A DNA stretch of 64,000 nt from JAWWOW01 sp033851265. GTDB taxonomy: Bacteria; Actinomycetota; Actinomycetes; JAWWOW01. The DNA is taken from contig JAWWOW010000006.1 of assembly GCA_033851265.1 (NCBI GenBank), positions 372,001 through 436,000 of the forward strand. Reading direction: 5' to 3'. Under the pieces are notes generated by a model, which saw nothing but the letters and a program-made list of their open reading frames with translations, was not told the DNA's origin and ran no database searches. The position numbers and the translations under genes are program-made. Below are positions 15,535 through 24,018 of this stretch, in pieces (the first letter of the stretch is position 1; every line of letters begins with the position of its first letter).

Positions 15535-17777
15535 GTCTCGACACTGTCGATCACGCGCGCGCTACTCCGGACGACGAGCAACCGTTCGCCGAGCTCGGGT
15601 TGAAAGACGACGAGTACGCCAGCATCCGCGGCATTCTCGGCCGTCGGCCGACGCAGACCGAGCTCGCGATGTACTCGATCATGTGGAGCGAGCACTGCTC
15701 ATACAAGTCGAGCAAGGTGCACTTGCGGCAGTTCGGTGAGAAGGCACCACCACAAGCTGCCGACGTGTTGCTCGTCGGGATGGGTGAGAACGCCGGCGTG
15801 GTCGACGTCGGCGACGGGTACGCCGTGACGTTCAAGGTCGAGTCGCACAACCACCCGTCGTTCGTCGAGCCGTACCAGGGAGCAGCCACGGGCATCGGCG
15901 GCATCGTCCGCGACATCCTCACGATGGGTGCGCGCCCGGTGGCGGTGATGGACCCCCTGCGATTCGGGGCTGCGGACGCGCCAGACACCAAACGCGTGCT
16001 GCCCGGTGTCATCGCGGGCATCGGCGGCTATGGCAACTGCCTTGGCCTGCCCAACATCGGCGGTGAGGTCGTGTTCGATCCGTCGTACAACGGCAATCCG
16101 CTGATCAATGCACTGTGTGTCGGCGTGATGCCGCGTGAACGGATCCAGCTTGCGCGTGCCACCGGAGAAGGCAACGTCGTCGTCCTGCTCGGTGCTCGCA
16201 CGGGGCGCGACGGCATCGGTGGGGTGTCGGTGTTGGCGAGCGCGACCTTCGAAGAAGGGGACGAGTCGCGCCGACCGTCGGTCCAGGTCGGTGACCCGTT
16301 CACCGAGAAGGTGCTCATCGAGTGTTGCCTCGAGCTGTATGACCGCAGCCTCGTCGTCGGCATCCAAGACCTCGGCGGTGCCGGTCTCACCTGCGCGACG
16401 AGTGAGACGGCGGCGCACGCGGGCTCCGGTATGCGCGTCGACATCGAGAAAGTTCCGCTGCGTGAAGCGTCGATGGAACCGCACGAGATCCTCGCCAGCG
16501 AGTCGCAGGAGCGCATGCTCGCGATCGTCGCGCCGACGGATGTCGACGACGTGTTGGCGATCTGCGAACGCTGGGGTGTCCTAGCGACGGCGATCGGCGT
16601 AGTGACGTCGACGGGTCGACTCGAAGCGCGGTGGCACGGGGAGGTGGTTGTCGACGTACCGCCGGCATCGCTCGCCGACGATGGTCCCGTCTACGAGCGG
16701 CCGATGGCTCGACCGGCCGATCTCGACGCGTTGCAGTCGGATCCGCCGTCGGAGCTGCGTTTCACGCGCCCGTCGTCCGGCGACGAGCTGCGCGCAACCG
16801 TGCTGCAAATGGCGGCGTCACCTAACTTGTGCTCGCGTGCCTGGGTGACGCAGCAGTACGACCGCTACGTGCTTGGCAACACTGTCCTCGCCATGCCCCA
16901 CGATGCGGGCGTTGTCCGTCTCGACGACTCGACGTACCGCGGCCTTGCCATCGCCACCGACGGCAACGGTCGTTACACACGCCTCGATCCGTACGCCGGT
17001 GCACAGCTCGCGGTGTGTGAGGCCTACCGCAACGTCGCAACGACCGGGGCGCGTCCCGTTGCGGTGACGGACTGTCTCAACTTCGGGTCGCCGGAAGACC
17101 CAGAGGTGATGTGGCAGTTCGCAGAGGCAACCCGGGGGCTTGCGGACGCCTGCCTCGAGCTGGGTGTTCCGGTCACCGGTGGCAACGTCAGCTTCTACAA
17201 CCAGACGGGCGCGACCGCGATCAACCCGACTCCGGTAGTCGGCGTTCTCGGCGTGATCGATGACGTGCGGCGACGCGTGCCGATCGGCGTACCCGAATCA
17301 GGCCTTGGGGTCTATCTGCTCGGTACGACGCGCGACGAGTTCGGCGGGTCGGAGTGGGCGCATGAGGTGCACGGACATCTCGGTGGCCTCCCGCCCCAGG
17401 TCGACCTCGCGGCGGAGAAACGCCTCGGCGCAATCCTGACCTCACTCGCGGGCGACGTCATCCTCGCCGCGCATGACCTGTCCGACGGGGGTTTGGCGCA
17501 GTCACTCGTGGAGTCGGCGCTGCATGCGAACTCCGGGATCTCCGTGCACGTCGAGGGTGATCCGTTCGTTGAGCTGTTTGCGGAATCCGCAGCTCGCGCG
17601 GTCGTGCTCGCGAGCGACGAGGACGCGCTGCTGAACGCGTGTGCAGCGCTCGGGGTTCCGGTGCGCCGGCTCGGGGTGACCGGTGGTGACGCGGTCACGG
17701 TTGATGGTCTGTTCAGCATCCCACTTGATGAGTTGCGTGCCGCACATGAAGGCACGCTGCCCCAGCTCTTCGGCTGA
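15531..17777 (+). CDS. purL: Phosphoribosylformylglycinamidine synthase subunit PurL (small type)
   Basis: PurL is the ATP-dependent synthetase that turns FGAR into FGAM, with ammonia supplied by PurQ through PurS. The 748-residue length is the small PurL of PurSQL systems. Motifs include SEHCSYKSSKVHLRQF (about residues 45-60), VESHNHPSFVEPYQGAATG, GGYGNCLGLPNIGGE, the Ser/Gly-rich VTGGNVSFYNQT and AAHDLSDGGLAQSLVESAL. It overlaps purQ by four bases, and the MDMPI-like gene starts one base after its stop. Confidence 0.97.
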   Translation: MSLDTVDHARATPDDEQPFAELGLKDDEYASIRGILGRRPTQTELAMYSIMWSEHCSYKSSKVHLRQFGEKAPPQAADVLLVGMGENAGVVDVGDGYAVTFKVESHNHPSFVEPYQGAATGIGGIVRDILTMGARPVAVMDPLRFGAADAPDTKRVLPGVIAGIGGYGNCLGLPNIGGEVVFDPSYNGNPLINALCVGVMPRERIQLARATGEGNVVVLLGARTGRDGIGGVSVLASATFEEGDESRRPSVQVGDPFTEKVLIECCLELYDRSLVVGIQDLGGAGLTCATSETAAHAGSGMRVDIEKVPLREASMEPHEILASESQERMLAIVAPTDVDDVLAICERWGVLATAIGVVTSTGRLEARWHGEVVVDVPPASLADDGPVYERPMARPADLDALQSDPPSELRFTRPSSGDELRATVLQMAASPNLCSRAWVTQQYDRYVLGNTVLAMPHDAGVVRLDDSTYRGLAIATDGNGRYTRLDPYAGAQLAVCEAYRNVATTGARPVAVTDCLNFGSPEDPEVMWQFAEATRGLADACLELGVPVTGGNVSFYNQTGATAINPTPVVGVLGVIDDVRRRVPIGVPESGLGVYLLGTTRDEFGGSEWAHEVHGHLGGLPPQVDLAAEKRLGAILTSLAGDVILAAHDLSDGGLAQSLVESALHANSGISVHVEGDPFVELFAESAARAVVLASDEDALLNACAALGVPVRRLGVTGGDAVTVDGLFSIPLDELRAAHEGTLPQLFG

Positions 17778-17778
17778 C

Positions 17779-18567
17779 ATGCCGCGCCGTCCCACCATCC
17801 CGGTGTTGCGCGCGGCGTACGACGCCCAGCAGCGCAACCTTGCCGAGTGGCTGCCGTCGTTGCGTACCGAGGTGTGGGAGGCACCGTCGGCGTTGGCTGG
17901 CTGGACCATCCGTGAGCTTGCGTTCCACACGACCGATGTTCCTGCTGCGCTGACTCGCGCTGTCGCGTCCGGCCCCGTCGCCACCCGCGGCTTGTCGATC
18001 GCTGAGTACACCTCCGCGTGGAGCGGGGTATCCAGCGAGATCCGCGATCGCAGTAGAGACGGAGCGGCGGGGTTGACCGTTGCCCACGTGGTTAATCGCC
18101 ACAACGAAGAACGCGCGGCAATGAACGCCGCCCTCGATGCGCTTCAGGACGACCCGGTCATCAACGCGCGACGCGGACCGATCAAGGTCTCCGACTTCCT
18201 GACCACCCGGATCAACGAGCTCGTCGTGCATTCGCGTGACCTGTCCGCGTCATTACCTGACGGGCAAGCGGTCGCGATCGATCATGACGCGCTGGGGGTC
18301 GCCGTTCGCATGCTGCTCGGGATCCTGACGGAACGGCTTCCGGGCAAGTCGGTCGAGGTGCGGATCCCGCCGTACGCAGCCGCCCAGTGCATCGAAGGCC
18401 CGCGGCACACCAGGGGAAATCCCCCCAACGTGGTGGAAGCTGATGGCCTCACCTGGGTGGAAATTGCCACCGGGCGGCTTGCCTGGGGCGAGGCTGTTGG
18501 CAGCGGACGCGTCCAGGCCAACGGTGAACGCTCAGACCTTTCGGCGTACTTGCCCGTGCTGTCGTGA
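17779..18567 (+). CDS. Maleylpyruvate isomerase N-terminal (DinB-like)/sterol-carrier-like protein
   Basis: A 262-residue protein with a DinB/MDMPI helical N-terminal domain. AGWTIRELAFHTTDV supplies a metal-ligand histidine near residue 51, VVNRHNEERAAMNAAL a second, and LTTRINELVVHSRDLSASL a third. This is the pattern of mycothiol- or metal-dependent TIGR03083-type proteins. The last 90 residues (KSVEVRIPPYAAAQC, then ADGLTWVEIATGRLAWGEAV) look like an SCP2-type sterol-carrier domain. It sits between purL and purF with tight spacing on both sides. As I recall, this placement is shared by other actinobacteria, so a link to purine enzymes is possible. No reaction can be assigned. Confidence 0.8.
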   Translation: MPRRPTIPVLRAAYDAQQRNLAEWLPSLRTEVWEAPSALAGWTIRELAFHTTDVPAALTRAVASGPVATRGLSIAEYTSAWSGVSSEIRDRSRDGAAGLTVAHVVNRHNEERAAMNAALDALQDDPVINARRGPIKVSDFLTTRINELVVHSRDLSASLPDGQAVAIDHDALGVAVRMLLGILTERLPGKSVEVRIPPYAAAQCIEGPRHTRGNPPNVVEADGLTWVEIATGRLAWGEAVGSGRVQANGERSDLSAYLPVLS

Positions 18568-18629
18568 GAGCGCCGTACACTGAATCCCGTCGGCTTCCCC
18601 GACCGATTGACAAGGAGCCAGGGCCCCAC

Positions 18630-20186
18630 GTGACCCTCGATTCCGAATCACTGCAACCCGAACAACCCCCCCGCGACGCATGCGGCGTCTTCGGTGTGTG
18701 GGCACCCGGTGAAGACGTGCAGAAGCTGACCTATTACGGCCTTTACGCGTTGCAGCACCGTGGCCAAGAGGCTGCGGGCATGGCAGTCAGCGACGGCACG
18801 ACCGTCCTGGTTTACAAGGATCTCGGCCTGGTCGCGCAGGTCTTCGACGAGGCGACACTCGACAGTCTGTCGGGGCACCTTGCGATCGGGCACACGCGCT
18901 ACAGCACCACCGGGTCGAGCACCTGGGAGAACGCGCAGCCGTCGTTCCGCTCCATCGGCCGCGCCGGCAAGCCCGGTGGCAGCGTCGCTCTCGGCCACAA
19001 CGGGAACCTGATCAACACCGAGGAGCTAGCCCGCCGCGTTGCCGCGCTCGAGCCGGACCAGCGCGACCGGATGGGCACGACCACCGACTCCGACCTCATC
19101 ACGATGTTGCTTGCCAGCCACCCCGACCTCTCCATCGAAGCCGCGGCACTCGAAGAGCTACCCAAGCTCAAGGGCGCGTTCTCCCTCGTGTTCATGGACG
19201 AGCACACGATTTACGCCGCGCGCGACGCTCAGGGCGTTCGCCCGCTCGTCCTTGGCAAGCTCGAACGCGGCTGGGTCGTCGCCAGCGAGTCGGCAGCTCT
19301 GGACATCGTGGGCGCATCGTTCATCCGCGAGGTCGAACCCGGCGAGCTGATCGCGATCGACGAACACGGATTGCGCAGCAGCACGTTCGCCGAGCCGAAA
19401 CGCGCGGGCTGCCTGTTCGAGTACGTCTACCTCGCTCGCCCCGACACCTCGATCGCCGGTCAGTCCGTGCATGCGGTCCGTGTCGAGGTTGGGCGAACGC
19501 TCGCCCGCGAGGCACCGGCCGATGCCGACCTCGTCATCCCGGTGCCGGAGTCGGGCACCCCGGCCGCCGTCGGCTACGCCGAGGAGAGCGGCATTCCTTA
19601 CGGCCTCGGCCTCGTCAAGAACTCCTACGTCGGCCGCACGTTCATCCAGCCGAGCCAGACGATTCGCCAGCTCGGTATCCGGTTGAAGCTCAACCCGCTG
19701 AAGGACGTCATCCGCGGCAAGCGGCTCATCGTCGTTGACGACTCGATCGTCCGCGGCAACACGCAACGCGCTCTCGTGCGCATGCTCCGCGAAGCAGGCG
19801 CCACCGAAGTGCACGTGCGCATCTCGAGCCCTCCAGTGCAGTGGCCGTGCTTCTACGGCATCGACTTCGCCAGCCGAGCCGAGCTCATCGCGACCGGGCT
19901 GGAGGTGGAGGAGATTCGCCGCTCGATCGGCGCCGACAGTCTCGGCTATGTCTCACTCGACGGTCTCGTTGCCGCGTCGCAGCAACCGCGGAGTGAGTTG
20001 TGCTGCGCCTGCTTCACCGGTGAGTACCCCATCGCGTTGCCGGAGCCTGAGCTGCTCGGCAAGCACCTGCTGGAAGGCATCGAGCGTGCCGTTGCCCCTG
20101 ATGCGGGCAGCCAGGACCCCAGCCCGGACTCGTTCGAGCCACTGCTCGGTGGTATCGGTGCCGAAGATGCGCTGACGCGTCCATGA
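18630..20186 (+). CDS. purF: Amidophosphoribosyltransferase
   Basis: PurF makes phosphoribosylamine from PRPP and glutamine, the first committed purine step. The 518-residue protein begins with a short propeptide; Cys18 in RDACGVFGVW should become the N-terminal glutaminase nucleophile after cleavage. The PRPP-binding motif is IVVDDSIVRGNTQ (about residues 366-378). The cysteines of the C-terminal ELCCACFTGEYP are like those that hold the Fe-S cluster in the Bacillus-type enzyme. A GTG at 18630 preceded by AAGGAG (18612-18617) is preferred. A GTG at 18564 overlapping the previous stop is the alternative. It overlaps purM by four bases. Confidence 0.96.
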   Translation: MTLDSESLQPEQPPRDACGVFGVWAPGEDVQKLTYYGLYALQHRGQEAAGMAVSDGTTVLVYKDLGLVAQVFDEATLDSLSGHLAIGHTRYSTTGSSTWENAQPSFRSIGRAGKPGGSVALGHNGNLINTEELARRVAALEPDQRDRMGTTTDSDLITMLLASHPDLSIEAAALEELPKLKGAFSLVFMDEHTIYAARDAQGVRPLVLGKLERGWVVASESAALDIVGASFIREVEPGELIAIDEHGLRSSTFAEPKRAGCLFEYVYLARPDTSIAGQSVHAVRVEVGRTLAREAPADADLVIPVPESGTPAAVGYAEESGIPYGLGLVKNSYVGRTFIQPSQTIRQLGIRLKLNPLKDVIRGKRLIVVDDSIVRGNTQRALVRMLREAGATEVHVRISSPPVQWPCFYGIDFASRAELIATGLEVEEIRRSIGADSLGYVSLDGLVAASQQPRSELCCACFTGEYPIALPEPELLGKHLLEGIERAVAPDAGSQDPSPDSFEPLLGGIGAEDALTRP

Positions 20187-21265
20187 CACCGGAAGAAAGC
20201 GGGTCCGGCGCGACGTACGCCGACGCCGGTGTCGACATCGCGGCCGGTGAGGTCGCGGTCGAGCTGATGAAGCAGAAGGTCGCTCGCGCGAGCAGACCAG
20301 AAGTCGTTGGTGACCTCGGTGGTTTTGCTGGTCTGTTCCGCTTCGACTTCTCGCGGTACCGCAGCCCGCTGCTCGCGACGTCGACTGACGGTGTGGGCAC
20401 CAAGCTCGCTATCGCTATCCAGCTCGACCGGCATGGCACCGTGGGCATCGACCTCGTCGGCATGGTCGTCGACGACATCGTCGTCTGTGGTGCCGAGCCG
20501 CTGTTCATGACCGACTACATCGCGTGCGGCCAGGTCGTTCCCGAGCGGATGGCCGAGATCGTCGGTGGTGTGGCGGAGGGATGCCGGCTGGCCGGCTGCG
20601 CGCTCATCGGTGGTGAGACCGCCGAGCATCCGGGGCTCATGCGTCCCGACGAGTACGACCTCGCGGGTGCTGGCGTCGGTGTCGTTGAAGAGGACGCTGT
20701 CCTCGGTGCCGACCGCGTGCGCGAGGGCGACGTACTCATCGCTATGGCCTCCAGCGGTCTGCACTCCAATGGCTACGCGTTGGCTCGGCATGTGCTGCTG
20801 CGCACGGCTCGGCTGCCACTCGACGCCGAGATCGACGAGCTCGACCTGCCCGGCCAGTCACTGGGCGACGTACTGCTGACGCCGACCCGGATCTATGCGC
20901 GCGACTGCCTCGCGCTCATCGCCGAGACCGACGTACATGCCTTTGCACACATCACCGGCGGCGGCTTGGCTGCGAACGTCGCTCGGGTGATTCCGGACGG
21001 GCTCGAGGCGGTCATCGACAGAGGCAGCTGGACGGTCCCGTCGATCTTCCGAATCGTGGAGGAGCGCGGCCACATCTCCGAGGAGGAGATGGGACGCACC
21101 TTCAACCTCGGGGTCGGCATGGTCGGCGTGCTGCCGGCCGCCGACGTGGATCGTGCGCTGGCGGTGCTCGCCGCGCATCACGTTCCCGCTTGGACAGCGG
21201 GAGAGATCCGGAAATCTTCCGGTTCCGGGGGTACGGCGCACCTGACGGGCGCGCACCCGACCTAG
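20183..21265 (+). CDS. purM: Phosphoribosylformylglycinamidine cyclo-ligase (AIR synthetase)
   Basis: PurM closes the imidazole ring of FGAM with ATP to give AIR. The 360-residue protein shows TYADAGVDIAAGEVAVELMK, LATSTDGVGTKLAIAIQ, the DLVGMVVDDIVVCGAEPLFM substrate strand, GGETAEHPGLM, and GGGLAANVARVIPDG followed by FNLGVGMVGVL. The ATG overlaps the purF stop. The gene is convergent with DUF3073 and the two coding ends overlap by four bases. Confidence 0.97.
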   Translation: MTPEESGSGATYADAGVDIAAGEVAVELMKQKVARASRPEVVGDLGGFAGLFRFDFSRYRSPLLATSTDGVGTKLAIAIQLDRHGTVGIDLVGMVVDDIVVCGAEPLFMTDYIACGQVVPERMAEIVGGVAEGCRLAGCALIGGETAEHPGLMRPDEYDLAGAGVGVVEEDAVLGADRVREGDVLIAMASSGLHSNGYALARHVLLRTARLPLDAEIDELDLPGQSLGDVLLTPTRIYARDCLALIAETDVHAFAHITGGGLAANVARVIPDGLEAVIDRGSWTVPSIFRIVEERGHISEEEMGRTFNLGVGMVGVLPAADVDRALAVLAAHHVPAWTAGEIRKSSGSGGTAHLTGAHPT

Positions 21266-21495
21266 CCGGCTCGGTGGGCTTCCGCGTCGTCCTCTTCGTC
21301 GTCGTCCTCGTCGACGTAGGCCGCGTAGGGATCGTCGTCGGCGTTGTCGTCAGCGCTGACGTCGTTCGCAGGGATGACAGGAGTCTCGTCGCCAGAGAGT
21401 TCCGCGCGGAGTCGATCGAGATCGGTCCCCGTCGTCGTGTACTTCAGCTGGCGGGCAACCTTGGTCTGCTTGGCTTTCGCCCGGCCGCGCCCCAT
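21262..21495 (-). CDS. DUF3073 family protein
   Basis: A 77-residue protein of the actinobacterial DUF3073 family. It has a basic, lysine-rich N-terminus (MGRGRAKAKQTKVARQLKY), a middle TTTGTDLDRLRAELSGD, and a very acidic tail (YVDEDDDEEDDAE). No enzymatic residues are evident. A basic head with an acidic tail suggests nucleic-acid or protein binding, which is inference. The position next to purM is, as I recall, conserved in Streptomyces and Mycobacterium. Its 3' end overlaps that of purM. Confidence 0.9.
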   Translation of the reverse strand: MGRGRAKAKQTKVARQLKYTTTGTDLDRLRAELSGDETPVIPANDVSADDNADDDPYAAYVDEDDDEEDDAEAHRAG

Positions 21496-21587
21496 GGCTC
21501 GACCCCCTCATTCGGTCTCGATCAGCCGGCGGTCGGGCCACCGGAAGGCGAACTCCAACGGTACCTGCTCAGCGCGTCCGATTCATC

Positions 21588-22655
21588 TCAGGATGGGAGG
21601 TAGAGCCCGCGTAGCCGTCCGACCTCGGCCATCCGGCGCTCAGCCAGCCGGTCGGCGGCCACCGCAGGCGGGACGCCCTCCTCGGCGGCCAGCGCAAAGA
21701 TCCGCCGGGTGGTGGCGAAGATCTGCGCGGCCTTGGCCCGAGCCCGGGGCTCGGAGTAGCCCTCGATCTCATCGGCGACCTGGATCAGCCCGCCGGCGTT
21801 GACGACGTAGTCGGGGGCGTAGAGGATCCCGCGTTCTTCGAGTTGCTTCTCGATGCCGGGATGCTCGAGCTGGTTATTTGCGGCGCCGGCGATGACGCGG
21901 GCCTGCAGCACCGGCACGGTCTCGTCGTTCAGCGCACCGCCGAGGGCGCACGGCGCGTACACGTCCATCGGTTGGCTGGGCAGCGCGTCCGGATCGACCG
22001 CCTCGATCCCCGGATGCAAGGCGCGGGTGCGGTCGACCGCTGCGGCGTCGACATCGGCAACGAGCACCGACGCGCCGTCCTCGAGGAGGTGCTCGACGAG
22101 GTGATGGCCGACCTTGCCCACACCGGCGACACCGACTCGGCGGCCGCGCAACGAGGGAGTGCCCCAGACGTGTTCGGCTGCGGCTCGCATGCCTTCGAAT
22201 ACGCCGTACGCCGTGAGGATCGATGAGTCACCGGCGCCGCCGTGGGCGGGCGACCGCCCGGTGACGAAGCGGCACTCGCGGGCGACGACGTCCATGTCCT
22301 CGACGTAGGTCCCGACGTCGCAAGCCGTGTAGTAGCGACCGTTGAGCGACTGCACGAACCGGCCGTAGGCACGGAGCAGGGCCTCTGTCTTGTCGCGGTG
22401 CGGGTCGCCGATGATGACGGCCTTGCCGCCGCCGAGGTCGAGGCCGGCACACGCCGCCTTGTAGGCCATTGCCCGGGACAGGTTCAACACGTCGGCGAGT
22501 GCTGCGTCTTCATCGCCGTACGGATAGAAACGGGTACCGCCGAGGGCAGGACCGAGCGCCGTCGAGTAGATCGCGATGATCGAGCGGAGTCCGGTGCCAG
22601 CGTCGTGGCAGTAGACAACTTGCTCGTGACCGACCGCGCGTTCGAAGACGCCCAT
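21588..22655 (-). CDS. Leucine/valine/phenylalanine dehydrogenase family enzyme
   Basis: A 355-residue NAD-dependent amino-acid dehydrogenase that should reversibly deaminate a branched-chain or aromatic amino acid. It has the glycine-rich catalytic loop AYKAACAGLDLGGGKAV with two lysines (about residues 66-79), the dimer/substrate strand ALGGTRFYPY, CDVGTYVEDM, and the Rossmann fingerprint VGVAGVGKVGHHLVEHL (about 173-189). NNQLEHP near the C-terminal half binds the cofactor. It resembles Streptomyces valine dehydrogenase more than glutamate dehydrogenases, which are longer. It is divergent from the hypothetical gene before bldC. Specificity for Val over Leu or Phe is not proven. Confidence 0.9.
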   Translation of the reverse strand: MGVFERAVGHEQVVYCHDAGTGLRSIIAIYSTALGPALGGTRFYPYGDEDAALADVLNLSRAMAYKAACAGLDLGGGKAVIIGDPHRDKTEALLRAYGRFVQSLNGRYYTACDVGTYVEDMDVVARECRFVTGRSPAHGGAGDSSILTAYGVFEGMRAAAEHVWGTPSLRGRRVGVAGVGKVGHHLVEHLLEDGASVLVADVDAAAVDRTRALHPGIEAVDPDALPSQPMDVYAPCALGGALNDETVPVLQARVIAGAANNQLEHPGIEKQLEERGILYAPDYVVNAGGLIQVADEIEGYSEPRARAKAAQIFATTRRIFALAAEEGVPPAVAADRLAERRMAEVGRLRGLYLPS

Positions 22656-22689
22656 CCGAAGAGCGTACGGCGCGTGACACGATGCAAGG

Positions 22690-23559
22690 GTGAGCGCCTA
22701 CGCCGCGTACCTGCGCGTATATGAGCCGCTCGCCGCTTGGTCCGGCGAGGAGCAGGAGTACTGGCGCGGCTATGCGGCCGCCGATCGGGCCCCTGCACGC
22801 ACCATCGCCGTTGACGCCGAGCATCGCGCGGCCATGCATGCGCTTGTCACGGCGCCGCTCCGCCTGGGACCCGAAGACGAGGGCGCAGCACTTGTCCAGA
22901 CCATCGACGGAATGACCTACGTCTGTCCGCTCGACCTTCAGCTGCGCTGCTGGGAGTCGCTCGCAGAATTCCGCGAGATGCTGCCGAACAGCCTCGCCGA
23001 CGCGTTCCTCCCTCGGAGCCTCGCCGATGCAGCCGAGGACGAGCACGCGGCGTTGGTCCGCAAGGAGGGTGAGCGCAGCGCGCACGTGATGGCTGCACGC
23101 TGGCAGGTGCCGTTGCGATGGTTCGTCTGCTTCGACCCCGCTGAGCGCCAGCTCGTGCTGGGCCCGCGGTTGTCGACGTACGCCGCGGTCGGGGCTCCTC
23201 AGCCGGCCGACCTGTCCCGGAGCCTCACCTACGTCACCGGCATGAGTCGGGCCCGTCGTCGAGTTGCCCGTGCCCTTTCCGTGCTACATCGGACATTGGA
23301 AGACGGTCCGGTCGTGGACGGAGTCGAACAGCTCGGACGCTGGCTCGAGGAGTTTCACCCGCACTCCATCGTCGAACTCGACTACGGCGGTCTAGTGCAT
23401 CTCCTCGACGACGAGGAGCTCCGCGCCGACGACTCTGCGGAGGATCTCGCCGAGGCGGTGGCCGCGCTCGGTCGCGCCGATGCCGATGGTGTCGCAGCGG
23501 CGTACGAACGTGTCGTGAACCGGTGGCGCGTCATCGCCGGAGTTGAGTCCGCGAACTGA
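22690..23559 (+). CDS. Conserved hypothetical protein upstream of bldC
   Basis: A 289-residue soluble protein that I do not recognise as any named domain. It begins SAYAAYLRVYEPLAAWSGEE and has an acidic, helical body. A central stretch (HVMAARWQVPLRWFVCFDPAER, then the start of RSLTYVTGMSRARRRVARAL) looks like a conserved core. The C-terminus is rich in Asp/Glu (LLDDEELRADDSAEDLAE). No signal peptide or membrane segment. I recall a homologous gene next to bldC in Streptomyces. Function is unknown; co-occurrence with bldC could mean a regulatory or developmental role, but that is only context. It starts with GTG, 34 bases from the divergent dehydrogenase. Confidence 0.8.
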   Translation: MSAYAAYLRVYEPLAAWSGEEQEYWRGYAAADRAPARTIAVDAEHRAAMHALVTAPLRLGPEDEGAALVQTIDGMTYVCPLDLQLRCWESLAEFREMLPNSLADAFLPRSLADAAEDEHAALVRKEGERSAHVMAARWQVPLRWFVCFDPAERQLVLGPRLSTYAAVGAPQPADLSRSLTYVTGMSRARRRVARALSVLHRTLEDGPVVDGVEQLGRWLEEFHPHSIVELDYGGLVHLLDDEELRADDSAEDLAEAVAALGRADADGVAAAYERVVNRWRVIAGVESAN

Positions 23560-23701
23560 CGCTGTCGGCTTATTCCGTCAAAAATGACTAGTCCGCTTAT
23601 GTGCGCAAGATGGTCCGGGTGGGCCATTTCGGACAACAGGGTCCAACGTCATGCTCGTGGACGAGTCGGTGACTCCGACCGCCCAGGAGAGGACCAGACA
23701 G

Positions 23702-23905
23702 ATGACCATGACCGTGCGTACTGAGGCCGAGGCCCTGTTGACTCCGGCCGAGGTTGCGACCATGTTCCGCGTCGACCCGAAGACGGTCACGCGCTGGGCG
23801 AAGGCCGGAAAGCTCACCTCAATCCGGACGCTCGGTGGCCACCGTCGCTACCGCGAGAGCGAAGTCCGGTCGCTGCTGGCAGGCATTCCGACCCAGCGGA
23901 GCTGA
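23702..23905 (+). CDS. bldC: BldC family developmental transcriptional regulator
   Basis: A 67-residue MerR-type DNA-binding protein without an effector domain. Residues from about 11 on read LLTPAEVATMFRVDPKTVTR then WAKAGKLTSIRTLGGHRRYR, which is almost identical to Streptomyces BldC as I remember it. BldC binds head-to-tail repeats cooperatively and delays the onset of sporulation there. The ATG at 23702 (alternative ATG at 23708) follows AGGAGAGGA. An in-frame upstream extension to 23651 is not supported by homology. The 140 bases before it hold the promoter, which I could not place. A perfect 15-bp hairpin terminates it. Confidence 0.95.
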   Translation: MTMTVRTEAEALLTPAEVATMFRVDPKTVTRWAKAGKLTSIRTLGGHRRYRESEVRSLLAGIPTQRS

Positions 23906-23960
23906 CCCACCCATAGACCCCAGTGGCGCGGCTTCCGTCAAGCAGCGCCGTTGGCTGGAC

Positions 23961-23995
23961 GTAAGGCGTCGTACCGAGGGGGTACGACGCCTTAC
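23961..23995 (+). terminator. Terminator after bldC
   Basis: GTAAGGCGTCGTACC (23961-23975) and GGTACGACGCCTTAC (23981-23995) form a perfect 15-bp stem with a five-base loop (GAGGG), followed by GACTTTCC. It separates bldC from the aldehyde dehydrogenase gene. Confidence 0.85.
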
Positions 23996-24018
23996 GACTT
24001 TCCGGGTAGACATGACCT